From positions 1,666,001 to 1,730,000 of the forward strand of contig NC_080571.1 in the NCBI RefSeq assembly GCF_030247185.1: a stretch of 64,000 nucleotides of DNA. Direction: 5' to 3'. Of this stretch, positions 11,076-21,039 are shown one piece after another. The DNA comes from Malaya genurostris (lineage: Eukaryota > Arthropoda > Insecta > Diptera > Culicidae). How positions within the stretch are numbered: the first letter of the stretch is position 1; each line of letters opens with the position of its first letter. A program made the position numbers and the translations under genes. The notes beneath the pieces are model-generated. The model was not told the origin of the DNA and did no database searches. It saw only the letters and a list, made by a program, of their open reading frames with translations.

Positions 11076-14000
11076 CTGTCAAGAAAAATAATAGGAAATA
11101 TAAGATATAACATTATCTATAAGCAAACTTGGAATCAAGTTTGCTTCGTTTACCATCGACGTTCGAATGTTGTCTCGTCTATTTGCTTTTGTTGCAAAAG
11201 GCAACCAAAATTCGGGGAGCAGTGTGAAAAAAAACCAAATTATTAATATGCATAACCAATTACTGCCAAAGCGAAGTGTGAATTCCGCGGTATGCCACAT
11301 ACATTCAAACGACCCACCCCGTTTGTATCCCCTCCACACAGTCATCGCCATCATCGCCAGGTTGGCTCAACAGCCGCGGTTGGTTGTTTTACACACCCGC
11401 CCATTGATGGGTTCTATTGAACGCTCACAGGCTTGCTGCGATGCAAAAAAAAGTGCCATCGTTCGATCAGTGGTAGTGGAATCGGAAACAAACGAGGAAA
11501 AAGAGGGAATGTAAGCAAACGAATTACAATATATGAGTGGTCGTAGCAAACATGAAAACAAACAAGATGGGAAAACAGGAGGAAAAGAGAAGACAACACG
11601 CAATTCGGTGTGAGAATATCAAATATTTAGGAACGAAATGCACGAAAACATAATTGGAAACATGAGAAGATAGAAAATATTGGTAATGGGATAAGCTAAG
11701 ATAATATTAAGATGCGGAACATACAAAATCCATATTAAAATAAGATCATACTGACAAATCAATAAATTAATTTCCGCATGGTCCCTGTAACGATCCTAGA
11801 CTGCCCCATTTAACGAACGCACAAATTCACAAATTATCAGTATTGCAATCTTCTCGCTCTGTTATTCTCGCGTTTATTTCACTGCTTTTCTCTGCCTGTT
11901 CGTAGCAGCATTATTCCCCCCTCACAGTCAACGCAGCCGAAGGCGCTGTTGGATTGTTCAGTCGTTTCCCCCTTAGTTCGCTGTTTGCCACTGGACGCCG
12001 CCGCGGAACCACCAACGACAACACGACGACTCGACCGGCTTTTTGCGTTTTCGTGTTGTTCTTTCACTCACGTGCTTCCAAGGCACCAACACCAATGCAA
12101 GCGGTTGTCAGTATACCAGACCACATGCGTCCTACTCAACACGAAAGCGAGCCTCCAACCAATCGCAGCCACTGGATGACGACATCGCGGACCAATCCGG
12201 CAACGACTCGATGACAGCATTTCTATTTTTAGCGACGTAAATGAACGAAGCAAGCTAGCGAGCATCGGAGCTTTGCGAATTTCGGTTCGCTTCGCGATGC
12301 CGACTGTTTAGTTGAATATCGCACACGGATCGGATCGCATGCTTACGTCGCCGACGGTCGTTTTTCCTTTTGTTTGTTTATGTTCCGGTCAGGCGTTCGG
12401 TTCAGAATCAAATAACGTTTGACTTCCGATGCAGATAGAGACAACAGAAAACTCAACGCACGATCCTAATTTATTACTATTTCTGTCAATCGAAGGAAAC
12501 CGCTAAAATCCACTGACACACCGAAAGAAGGATAAATATGTCAAATTTTGCTGCACGGGGTGATAAACTGTTTACAAGAGGAAACCAAGCGCACTCTAAT
12601 CAACAGAGAAAACACTTGAGTGACTACCGCTATTGCTCGGTAATTAGACTTAAACTCATCAGGTAAAGCCCCGCCCTCGACCGCGCGAAGTGGATACGCC
12701 GAAAGAATTAGAAAAAAAAGCCGTTCGCCGCGGCATCGACGGAGTTGTGTTCGAATGAGAACCTGTCAACATAAACAATGCATGCGGTGTGAAGCAGTGT
12801 GCTATTTATCGTCAACCTAACGAAGCAATCTGTCGGAATTAATTTGCGACTGTCAACGAAGAGTGAAAACATTTGATTTTTTTTTGTTTCATTTCGTTTT
12901 CTTGTACTGTTTATCTGTTTATCTCACAAATCGAAGTAATCGTAGTAGGTCGATTTATTTTTACTGGTCGAAAATTACTGATTTTTCAACGCCGTGATTC
13001 GTCAATGATTTGAAATTTGTTCGAAATCCAACTGAATAACGCATAACGTTGATCTTTTTTTTTTCGCGAGTGACCGTGCTAAAACGACAGCAACGAAAGT
13101 TCGTAACCGAGTGCTACTCTCTGGAATACTAATAATAACAACAACAACATACGCACACGCGAAACGAATCGCAGTAGGCGCAGGCGCATCCCGCCGGTTC
13201 CGTTCACCAAATATCAGCTGGAACGAAGCGTTCGCACCGGCATCAACTGTCAGCTCTGGTTTGCACGCCCGGAGTAGAAGGCGAAACCCGACGGTAGTGA
13301 CGTGGAAGGCGAACGGAAAATCGGAACCCTTGGTCGACGAAAAAAGCTACGTACGGCAGACAGTTAGCAGTCGGGTGCACATTAACAGGTGGTTATCGCT
13401 ATTTTCGAATTTTCCCTTTTACTAGTTGTTTTCTGAAGATGTGTTAATTCATAGCTGAGTGGGTTTGTGGGCGGACAGCCGCTACATGACGACACGTGGA
13501 GTGGACCGGTTTGTGCATGTAAACGCAGCAATGACCGGGAGTACAGGTTCGTGAAGTAGGATCTTTGTATGGTGAAAAAGAAACATAAATCATCTAGTTG
13601 TAAGAATTGGTTTGCCGTGTTTGGCGAAGAACAAGAAACCGATCGGACAGTGACAAATTGTGCACTGAACAATTCACAGAAACAGTGGGATCGTAAGTGC
13701 CGACGGAAGAATACGACCCCTGTAAGGGAATAGCGTAATTTTGCACGGACACAGACACAGATTTCCGTTTGATAAACTTTGGTTTGTGATGTTCATGCCT
13801 TTACAATTCCGTACACTATCCGATGTAGGCTGCCAAAATAAATCACATGGCGTCCCCATTGGAAGCAAAGCGCCTTTATGTGCAGTCACAGTTTACTCTT
13901 TAGCGCTTTTGTTTAATAAGACAGGGCACCTGATTGATGGTTGGAACAAAAGATAATGAAATGATTTCCAAAACAGGTGTGCAGCAGTTCGATATCACGG

Positions 14001-14247
14001 TACAATTTTTTTTTGTATCTTTTTTATCATCCATCATACATTTGGTATCTTTTTCTGATATCTGTTTATGAAGATGCCTTACAAGGTTCATTTTTTCTGT
14101 AAGTAATATAGAAAGCGCAGTTTGCAAATACAGAGCGAACCGTTGAAAAACCGAACAATAGTTTTCCGTGAATAACAAAATGTGCTAAACTAACAACGTA
14201 CACAAATCAAATAGTGAAGAAAAATTAGTATCATTATTCTATTAGAT
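11076..14247. other. Non-coding stretch with a CpG-richer island (11.9-13.7 kb)
   Basis: Between about 11880 and 13700 the base composition is visibly richer in G+C and CpG than the surrounding DNA, with words such as CGCCGACGGTCG and no transposon signature. That is compatible with a promoter and untranslated first exon of a host gene with long introns, but no start codon with a recognisable protein follows. The frame at 13111-13425 has no known domain. Nothing else is recognised. Confidence 0.35.
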
Positions 14248-14383
14248 TCTGCTATTTGCAGAACACTTTTTTTGTTTTGCATCGAAATGCAATGTCTATA
14301 CTGACGTGCCGAACGAAAACATGTGTTCGGCTATTTTTGCTCTTGCTGAACTGATATGCACTGATGAGTCAAAGACGAAACGT
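14248..14383 (+). repeat. Copy of the hammerhead-core repeat family (isolated)
   Basis: This segment matches the repeat arm at 16250-16365 in order: a CTGCTA...GCAGAACAC start, GTTTTGCA-TCGAAATGCAATGTC, TGACGTGCCGAACG, and the final TGCACTGATGAGTC...GACGAAACG. The last part (14361-14382) has the complete hammerhead-type core (CTGATGA, a 3-bp GTC/GAC stem with AAA loop, then GAAA). Confidence 0.7.
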
Positions 14384-15274
14384 AACATATTGAAGAAATA
14401 GGTGATATTTGGAATAAAAATAACAAAACCTCCAATCATCAGATCAATTGAAAGCAGTAATTGTGATGAAATCGGATATAAGAAGCAATACCGGAGAAAA
14501 AAGTTCCAAACTTGTTCCACGCTCCTGTTATAGCGACACGAAAACTCGAAGCGAACGCACCTATTTTCATCTTACCCTGAAAGACAATCTATCGAACAGA
14601 GACAGCAGATCTCACTCTAACTAATGGTTTTCGTATATGAGATAACTACTGAAGCCGTTGCCCTACATTCCATTTAATCTGATAATGAATCTTAAAGCAA
14701 CCCTTCATGTTGTCTTTGAATAGAATATGAAATTTCTATTTAAATCATATATATGATATTTGACAGTTTTTTCGATGATACTAAATATATTTAGTCTAAA
14801 TATATTTATGTTTAAAAAATATTGTAAAATTAACTAGTCTATGAAAGTTAAAATGATTATACTTTGGTTTGTTTCTAAACACATTATGTACAATTCAACT
14901 ATCCGCTATGTTCCAAACAATTTCAACCAAGACTAATAGAAACTGAGTTGTTCGTTTCTCTAGTGAAAGAATTGGTACAGAAAAAAATTCCAAAGAGTTT
15001 ATACCAAACATGGCACTAATGCGATCGGCTAGAAATGGACCGGGTAATATATTAAAAATATTATTAACTAATAATATTGATGCCGGTTTTTAGAACAGCC
15101 TAAAATCGCTTATGTTCAGTATTTTTTTTAAACATTTCTCTCTTTCAAGCTTTAAGTAAAAATCCCACGTGCAAATAAACATCGAGAGTTGCGAAATGAG
15201 GTATCTTTCCGGTATCTCGATTTAGAAATAGGAAATATTCATTATGACAAGTGCACATAACAAAGGCTAAAAGT
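14384..15274. other. Non-coding stretch sharing a block with 57.1 kb
   Basis: The segment at about 14535-14645 is clearly related to 57130-57243: both contain AAACTCGAAGCGAACGC followed later by CAGATCTCACTCTAACTAA. It therefore belongs to a dispersed repeat. The rest is AT-rich and unrecognised. Confidence 0.5.
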
Positions 15275-15530
15275 CTTTCGTGTCTTTCTCATATACAGAG
15301 GTTATGTAATCACAGTGAAAGTGTGAGTGCCATATACTATTCGAATCAGTTCGTCAAGATCAGAAAATGCCTGTATGTGTGTATGCATGTATGAAACATT
15401 TTTGTGCACTCAATTTTCTCAGAGATTGCTGAACCAATTTGCTAGTGGTCCCACACGAATTTTATCCGGATCCGGCTTCCGCTTGTGAAGAGGGTAAATA
15501 GGTGAAGATCTGCAGAGTGAAAATATCAGC
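15275..15530 (-). repeat. CCTTTCTC-family interspersed repeat, degraded, minus strand
   Basis: Read on the minus strand, the order of words is that of the better copies at 29.6-30.9 kb: a GGATCCGGAT region, 'GGGACCACTAGC', a GTTCAGCAATCTCTGAGAAAAT block, a GTATGT-rich tract, a 'GAACTGATTCGAATAGTATATGGCACTC' region in diverged form, then TTTCACTGTGATTACATAACC and a GAGAAAG end. Confidence 0.65.
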
Positions 15531-16142
15531 TCTAATCTTGATTAAAACCGGTTTCTTGTAACGATTTTAGGATTTTGAGTGCTGTTTTGTTAATTACGAT
15601 CCAACAATCAATATAACATTATCAACGATACAACACTTTCAATACGTGTTTGTTCGAGAGTATGATAGTATTCATCTTCTGACCCGACAGTACCACCCGG
15701 TTCAATGTACTCTATAACTTTATTTTGTCTGTTACTTCGTCACTAATGTTATTCGTATCCACTAGCTCTTCAAGACAAAAATTCAATCTTTTTGAATAAA
15801 TTCAAAATAATAAAATCGAGATAACAGGAAACACATCTAGCCAGCGGATATGATAAAAGTGATCAGTCCTGCATTTTACGAAGGAATACAGCATTAAAAT
15901 TCATGCAATTTTATCCAAAAATCAATGCATTTTATTCAGACTTCATGTTTCTTCCAATAATGCTCTTAAGCAGCTTTCGAACCAAATTCGATTATTGTTG
16001 GTTAAAAATTGGTCAAATAATTAAAAATTAAATTTGAAGCCTTACAAGAAAAATTGAAATAATTCTTTTTCGAACTATTTAATCTTTTGCAAGACTACTA
16101 CTAAATCAGTTTTAAGATTATCTGGAAAATCCACTTTTCTTA

Positions 16143-16638
16143 ATTTTACGTTTCGTCTTTGACTCATCAGTGCAGAGCAGTTCAAATTGAACTGCTTAGT
16201 GCTAAACTCGGCAGTTCAATTTGAACCGCTAAGCAGACGTAAAGTTTCTGCTACTTACAGCACACTTTTTGTTTTGCAACGAAGTGCAATGTCTTTTCTG
16301 ACGTGCCGAACGAAAACGTGTTTTCGACTATTTCTAGCCGATGCACTGATGAGTCAAAAAAACGAAACGTAAAAATATAAAAAACGATTATGTGCCCTAG
16401 CACAAAATTTGGCTAACCCCTAAATGACCATACCTGCATCGGCCAGAAATAGTCGAAAACACGTTTCCGTTCGGCACGTCAGAAAAGACATTGCACTCCG
16501 TTGCAAAACAAAAAGTGTTCTTTAAGTAGCAGAAACTTTACGTCTGCTTAGCGGTTCAAATTGAACTGCCGAGTTTAGCACTAAGCAGTTCAATTTGAAC
16601 TACTCTGCATTGATGAGTCAAAGACGAAACGTAAAAAT
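16143..16638. repeat. Large palindrome of two hammerhead-core repeat units
   Basis: The left arm (about 16143-16346) and right arm (about 16434-16638) are reverse complements over about 200 bp with only a handful of mismatches; a spacer of about 90 bp lies between them. Each arm contains smaller self-complementary words (CAGTTCAAATTGAACTG and GCTTAG...CTAAGC). The left arm is bounded on both sides by the hammerhead-like core, as a reverse complement at 16149-16170 and forward at 16346-16366. A tail ending in GTGCCCTAGCACAAAATTTGG follows both 16366 and 16631. The unit is thus a mobile or RNA-derived repeat present in inverted orientation. Confidence 0.85.
16149..16170 (-). ncRNA. Hammerhead-ribozyme-like catalytic core
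   Basis: On the minus strand: CTGATGA, stem II GTC-AAA-GAC, then GAAA and CG. Every position of the conserved hammerhead core strand pair is present, and stem II forms three Watson-Crick pairs. A cleavage strand (stem III 3' side plus UH and stem I) could not be placed with confidence, so self-cleavage is not shown. It may instead be the terminal inverted repeat of a MITE that happens to match. Confidence 0.35.
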
Positions 16639-16725
16639 AATGAAAACGGTTATGTGCCCTAGCACAAAATTTGGCTAACCCCTAAAAGAACCTTTCTTAA
16701 GACTTATTCAAACTAGAGTGTATTC

Positions 16726-17326
16726 TAGAGATGGGCAAAACCGTTCATTTCAAAGAACCGATCAAAATTTAATAGTTCTACCTGAAGAAATAGTTCAATT
16801 GCTTCGTTCTTTCGTTCTTCTGAAACTGTATTTTTCGAAAATAATATTAGAGCTGCAAATTATATTTTGTAGTAAACAGATTCAATACTAGTGAGTGTTT
16901 TTACATGTGTTTCTACCAAAATTCATTCTCTTTTATATGGCGTTCTACCCAAAGAATTAGTCCTATTGAACCCTCCTCAAAGAATATGATTACTTCCATT
17001 TCTATTGAGAAGAATAGAAGACTTTCATTCTTCAATAAAGAACTCCAGTTCACTCACTCTTCGAGGAGAACAAGACTAGATTTGGACAATTCTAGAACGG
17101 ATTGTCCATCTCTAATGTATAAAGCATTGGTATTACATTCCTGTAGTGGAATTTGGCCTTCTGTTTCAACAGACTTCGCAGCCGATTCAGAGTGTACAGA
17201 ACCATTGCATGGCTAGTGCAACGATCCTACTGCACTACGAATCCTTCCAGGTCGGGGCTTGAACATACGACAACTGGTTTGTAAGACCAGTGCACTATGC
17301 ATTGAACCGCCAACCCGTGATCTCTA
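16726..17326. mobile_element. hAT-like MITE, split near its right end by a SINE
   Basis: The left end reads TAGAGATGGGCAAAACCGTTC and the right end (17101-17114) is TTGTCCATCTCTA, its imperfect inverse. A TAGAGATGGGCAA-type end is common in hAT elements (family knowledge). The left flank is GTGTATTC (16718-16725). After the SINE insertion is removed, the right flank is GTGTATTG (17327-17334), an 8-bp TSD with one mismatch, as expected for hAT. Without the SINE the element is about 390 bp and codes for nothing recognisable. Confidence 0.75.
17121..17319 (-). mobile_element. tRNA-derived SINE, copy 1
   Basis: On the minus strand it begins with a tRNA-like head: GGTTGGCGGTTCAATGCA, then an anticodon arm CTGGT-CTTACAA-ACCAG, and a T-arm with a B-box-like GTTCAAGCC. 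The anticodon position reads TAC, as in tRNA-Val, though the tRNA of origin is inferred. The body ends in CTGTAGTGGAATTTGG-like sequence (plus-strand reading). It is flanked by ATCTCTA[A/G]TGTAT at 17108-17120 and 17320-17332, a 13-bp TSD with one mismatch. A second copy lies at 54947-55136. I could not assign it to a named family. Confidence 0.82.
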
Positions 17327-17653
17327 GTGTATTGCAATACTATTTTAATCTAGTACACTGCCCATACTCGCATATCAGTTCCATATTGGTTTTGGCCACT
17401 TTTGAGTTAGCCAGACGGATAACGTCTATTTTTTCCCTCCTTTCAGAGAATGCAAAAATAATTTAGGGTTAGTTCAGTAAAATTTGAAAAAAATATCAAG
17501 TCGGATCGGTCACATATGGAAAGTATTTCCAAATCTGTCCTACGCATTAAAAATCACGTTATAGTAATTAGAAAATGTACAGGTTGCATTAATTTCTTTT
17601 TTCTGATCACTGTACCAATATTTAGAGCTAGCTGTGCATGCAAAAATTTAGAT

Positions 17654-19103
17654 AATGTAAAACAAACTATCTTGAATCGATCTTTGAATATAGCTATATA
17701 TAATTCTAGCGTTTCGATCTCAGTTCCTTGCCTTGTTGTCCTTCACGTCTAAATGTATTTCTAGTATGCAGGCAAAAGCACAAATGGATGTTATCTACAC
17801 CGATCTAAAAGCAGCGTTTGACAAGATTGATCATCGAATACTGTTGTGTACATTATCTCGACTTGGTTTATCATCGCAACTCGTGTCTTGGCTGAACTCA
17901 TATCTTTCCGATAGACAAATGCGTGTAAAAATCAATAACGTTGCGTCGTCCGAATTCTCGAATAAATCAGGTGTTCCGCAAGGTAGCAACTTGGGACCCT
18001 TGCTATTTGTAGTATTTTTCAACGATGTTTCATTACTCTTGGGATCTGCTTGTAAATTAATCTACGCAGATGATTTGAAACTGTATCTCGCCGTTCGTAG
18101 TGTTGAGGATTGCCAAATGACTACAAGATTTGCTTACAAGGTTCGCACATTTGTGCAGGGAAAATAAACTCATTATCACTGTAACCAAATTGCCAAGTTA
18201 TCACATTTCATCGGATTCTACGTCCCATTATATTCGACTACAACATTGATGGAACAATTTTATCTAGAGTGACTCAGGTGTGTGATCTTGGTGTACAACT
18301 GGATGCCAAATTGACGTTCGATGTCCAACGGTTATTTCGAAAGCTTCCCGTCAGCTGGGATTCATCTCTAAAATTGCCGAAGACTTCAAAGATCCGCTTT
18401 GCTTGAAGGCTTTATATTGGTCACTCGTCCGCCCGATTCTGGAAGATGCTTCAGGAATCTGGTGTCCGTATCAAATATCGTGGAGCCTTAGACTTGAACG
18501 TGTTCAGAAACGCTTTGTTCGCAAACTGTTCCTGTAAACTTGCCACCGTTCCTGTAAACTTGCCACCATACCCGGACAGATGCCAATTATTGGGAATCGA
18601 TGCTTTACAGCGCCGAAGAAAAATTCAACAAGCATTGACCATTGCGAAATTAATAAACGGGGAGATCGATGCTCCAGAATTGCGTAGCAAAATTAGTTTT
18701 CGAGTACCAAGCAGATCATTGCGATATACGACACTACTTCAAAACGGATTCCACAGGACTTTATTTGGAAGTAACGAACCTATAACTGCGTGCACACGAG
18801 CTTTTACTTCTGTTGAAACAATTTTTGAGTTTGATGAGCCTTCCCGTCGCTTCGCAGAAAGAATGAAACGAACTATATTATAAGGACAGTTTTTTCTATG
18901 TGTTAATTTATTTCCCTTGACGCATTGTAATTACTTTTTGTTTTGTGTTTGTTGTTTGAAAGATAGTGGTTTTCGCGCCTGTCTGAGAATGGCATGAAAT
19001 TTGTTCAACTCATATAGGCTTTTTCCCACTCTGTCGGTTCATTTAGACATATGTCCGATGAACCCAATAAGAAATAAATAAATAAATAAATAAATAAATA
19101 AAA
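17654..19103 (+). mobile_element. 5'-truncated LINE with (TAAA)n tail
   Basis: Only the reverse-transcriptase half and the 3' UTR of a LINE remain. The element ends in a period-4 tail (AATA repeated about eight times, 19070-19103) and not in plain poly-A. The left boundary is approximate: homology with the uninterrupted dispersed repeat stops near 17653, and RT coding sequence is recognisable from 17766. Homology resumes only near 19158, so some flanking bases may also be part of the insertion. Confidence 0.8.
17766..18883 (+). pseudogene. LINE reverse transcriptase, C-terminal part, broken
   Basis: The first open segment (to 18167) shows RT motif A (DLKAAFDKIDH), the GVPQGSNLGPLLF motif and the catalytic YADDLKLY. 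Between 18167 and 18446 the frame changes, but RT-C-terminal words can still be read in other frames (QVCDLGVQLD; SLVRPILEDASGIW; RVQKRFVR). The last open segment (to 18883) is the typical C-terminal tail of these enzymes, ending shortly after RRFAERMKRTIL. A 20-21 bp tandem duplication, TTCCTGTAAACTTGCCACC, lies at about 18528-18569 and breaks the frame locally. The clade (Jockey, CR1 or relatives) cannot be settled by eye. Confidence 0.85.
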
Positions 19104-19789
19104 TGGCTTCTTTCAGAATCAAATGTTTTGCTCCCATGTTTACTCACAATTTCATCCTCCGAAGGAACAACTTTAGCAAGATATTCGGCTCTTTTGCCAT
19201 AATTTTAACCAAAATCAGATGTAGGCATATGCGAATATTTCAAATTGAAGTTATATCGAAAGTACTGTGCTGAACGAGAGATTTCAGAATATTTCTCTCG
19301 GGCGTTGGTGGCATCGAAACCTACAAAGTCACTGGTTGAACTGTCTTCCGTGGAAGAGTCGCCCTCATACCATTTAATTGCACTATGACCTGACTTAACG
19401 ATGTCGAACGATTAAAAGTTTCACACGAATAGAAAATCAAACATGAAATTTTATCACGTGCGAGAGAAGCATAGCGTGCTACGATTAACAAACAAAAATA
19501 TTCGTAAATGGGTCCCAACTTGTTGCGTAAGGGATTTTATATAAATGAATGACAAAAAATGCAATGCTTCATTCCAGATGAAAAGTTTACAATGTAATCC
19601 ATGTATGTGACTCATGGATTATGACCGAAATATGTATTGATCTTTTTCTCAACTTGTTGATTTTCAATATGTGACTGATTTGCAAGTATGGGCAGTATAG
19701 TTTAGTAACAAAGTATACCTAAGGTCAAAAATAAATGAACAAGGAACAATTCACCCCCCGTAAAACCGATTCCATCTAACAATATATAA

Positions 19790-20205
19790 GATTTTGGCGA
19801 CACAGAACCAAATCCTTCAAAAATTCTTAAAACAAACGCTTGTCTCTCTGGAAAACAACAACAATTTATGCTTCTAGTGACTGGGACGATCTAAATTTGA
19901 TTCTTCGTCCACATCAATATTCGCATTCTTGTAATTCTATTATGAAATTCATAACCTTTAAAAAGAAATTAAACATAGATTCACTAAACAGATCAAACCA
20001 TCTTCTAAACATTTCCAACGTTTTCACAAACTCTGAAACCCCAATTTCAGCTTTCAAATAAAGAAATCAAAAACTACTGGATAAGATAAAAGTCGACAAC
20101 TTTGTCGATTTTGTGAATCCTATTGAAATCAATACCATTTGACATTACTGAGACAAATTAAGATTAAATAAGGGCAATCATTGACCCGCTCAAAAACATC
20201 AGGCT
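19790..20205 (+). mobile_element. Degraded, internally deleted copy of the Jockey LINE family
   Basis: The stretch 19808-19855 resembles ORF1 of the full-length element (CTTCAAAAATTC...ACGCTTGTC...CTGG, compare 780-825). The stretch 19960-20205 resembles ORF2 (AGAAATTAAACATAGATT; GTGAATCCTATTGAAA; TGAGACAAATT; CTCAAAAACATCAGGCTCCT; compare 3060-3430). The parts between are missing or too diverged. The frame at 19840-20061 is a by-product. Confidence 0.65.
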
Positions 20206-20300
20206 CCTAAGATTTTTTTTTATAATTCTATTAAACATATTACCTTTATAATTCTATTAAACATATTACCTGATGTTACTTTTGCAAACATTATGGATAC

Positions 20301-20459
20301 CATGGGGGACGGGTACAGCGTGATGGGTAAGTCGATGCCTTTCACGCAGCCTGCCTGGGTACGATTCCCATCCCCGCACATAGGGTCAGAAAAATTTTCT
20401 GGCCCGAAGAGGCGAATGACCTTAAGGTTAAAACCTCTATAATCGAAATAAAATAAAAA
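20301..20459 (+). mobile_element. Feilai-like tRNA-derived SINE
   Basis: It opens with GGGGGACGGGTACAGCGTGA (A-box-like region) and has a B-box-like GGTACGATTCCC at about 60-70 bp, then a body with GGCGAATGACCTTAAGGTT and an A-rich end, AATAAAATAAAAA. It is bracketed by a perfect 11-bp repeat ATTATGGATAC at 20290-20300 and 20460-20470, the TSD. The overall plan resembles the Feilai SINEs described in Aedes, but the family name is an inference from memory of the layout. It is transcribed by RNA polymerase III and moved by a LINE in trans (family knowledge). Confidence 0.85.
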
Positions 20460-20804
20460 ATTATGGATACTTATTCTGAGATTCAATAGAAATTCAGCAA
20501 AAGCATCAAAATTATCCTTATTTTTCATTATGAGTATTCAATGTGCTGTTACTGATAACAACTAAGAAAGCTCTGATGCTTTCTGGTTAATTAAAAATTT
20601 CTGCCAAACCTTTACAAAAATCGTCGAACGAGACGTGGGATGTAGGCCCCATATCCAATGGATTGTGCATAACTTGTGTTAGAACCTGTGTGGGACAATA
20701 AGATATTTCAAAACATTCACTGAGCTTCTCGCTCAAACACAAAACTTTCCACTTGTTGGATTAGGAAACCATGATGCTGAAAATCGTTAGTAAGATTAGA
20801 GCTA

Positions 20805-20890
20805 GTAAATTTTTTTCCCGGATTTGCACTAAAATTCCCGACTTTTTTCCGGGTTTTCCAGATTTTCCCGGTCACTTGCTACCCTGGATA
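20805..20890 (-). repeat. Possible DNA-transposon end (CCCGGGTTTTCC-rich)
   Basis: Read on the minus strand the segment starts CCAGGGTAGCAAGTGACCGG and continues with repeated CCGGGAAAA words. This resembles ends of hAT-type MITEs seen in insects. No partner end or TSD was found, so it is a tentative fragment. Confidence 0.3.
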
Positions 20891-20941
20891 ACGCGTCTCT
20901 TTCTATAATTTTTAATAATAATTGTTCGCTGAAATTGATTA

Positions 20942-20968
20942 CAAATAAACATTTATTCATTTATTAAT

Positions 20969-21035
<67 letters not shown>

Positions 21036-21039
21036 TTTT
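20942..21039. repeat. (TTTA)n microsatellite
   Basis: Almost 100 bp of TTTA repeats with a few variants at the left. Period-4 AAAT tails end the LINE at 19.1 kb on the other strand, so this tract may be the tail of a minus-strand LINE whose 3' UTR would be 21040-21370. That UTR is not recognised independently. Confidence 0.85.

Larger units (their letters stand above)
17350..19590 (+). repeat. Dispersed repeat, copy 1, split by a LINE
   Basis: The parts 17350-17653 and about 19158-19590 match, in order, 56399-57075. Shared words include CATACTCGCATATCAGT, CCACTTTTGAGTTAGCC, GGGTTAGTTCAGT, TGTACCAATATTTAG, GCTGAACGAGAGATTTCA, CCTACAAAGTCACTG and AATCAAACATGAAATTTT. The LINE relic at 17.65-19.1 kb interrupts copy 1 exactly where copy 2 is continuous. 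No protein is recognisable in the repeat. Confidence 0.8.

Noticed and set aside
10859..11113. Hydrophobic minus-strand frame of 84 codons
   Set aside because: It is a translation of the purine-rich AGAAGACAG minisatellite.
13111..13425. 104-codon frame in the CpG-richer island as a host protein
   Set aside because: The N-terminus looks vaguely like a signal peptide, but no domain follows, and the frame is typical of chance in GC-richer DNA.
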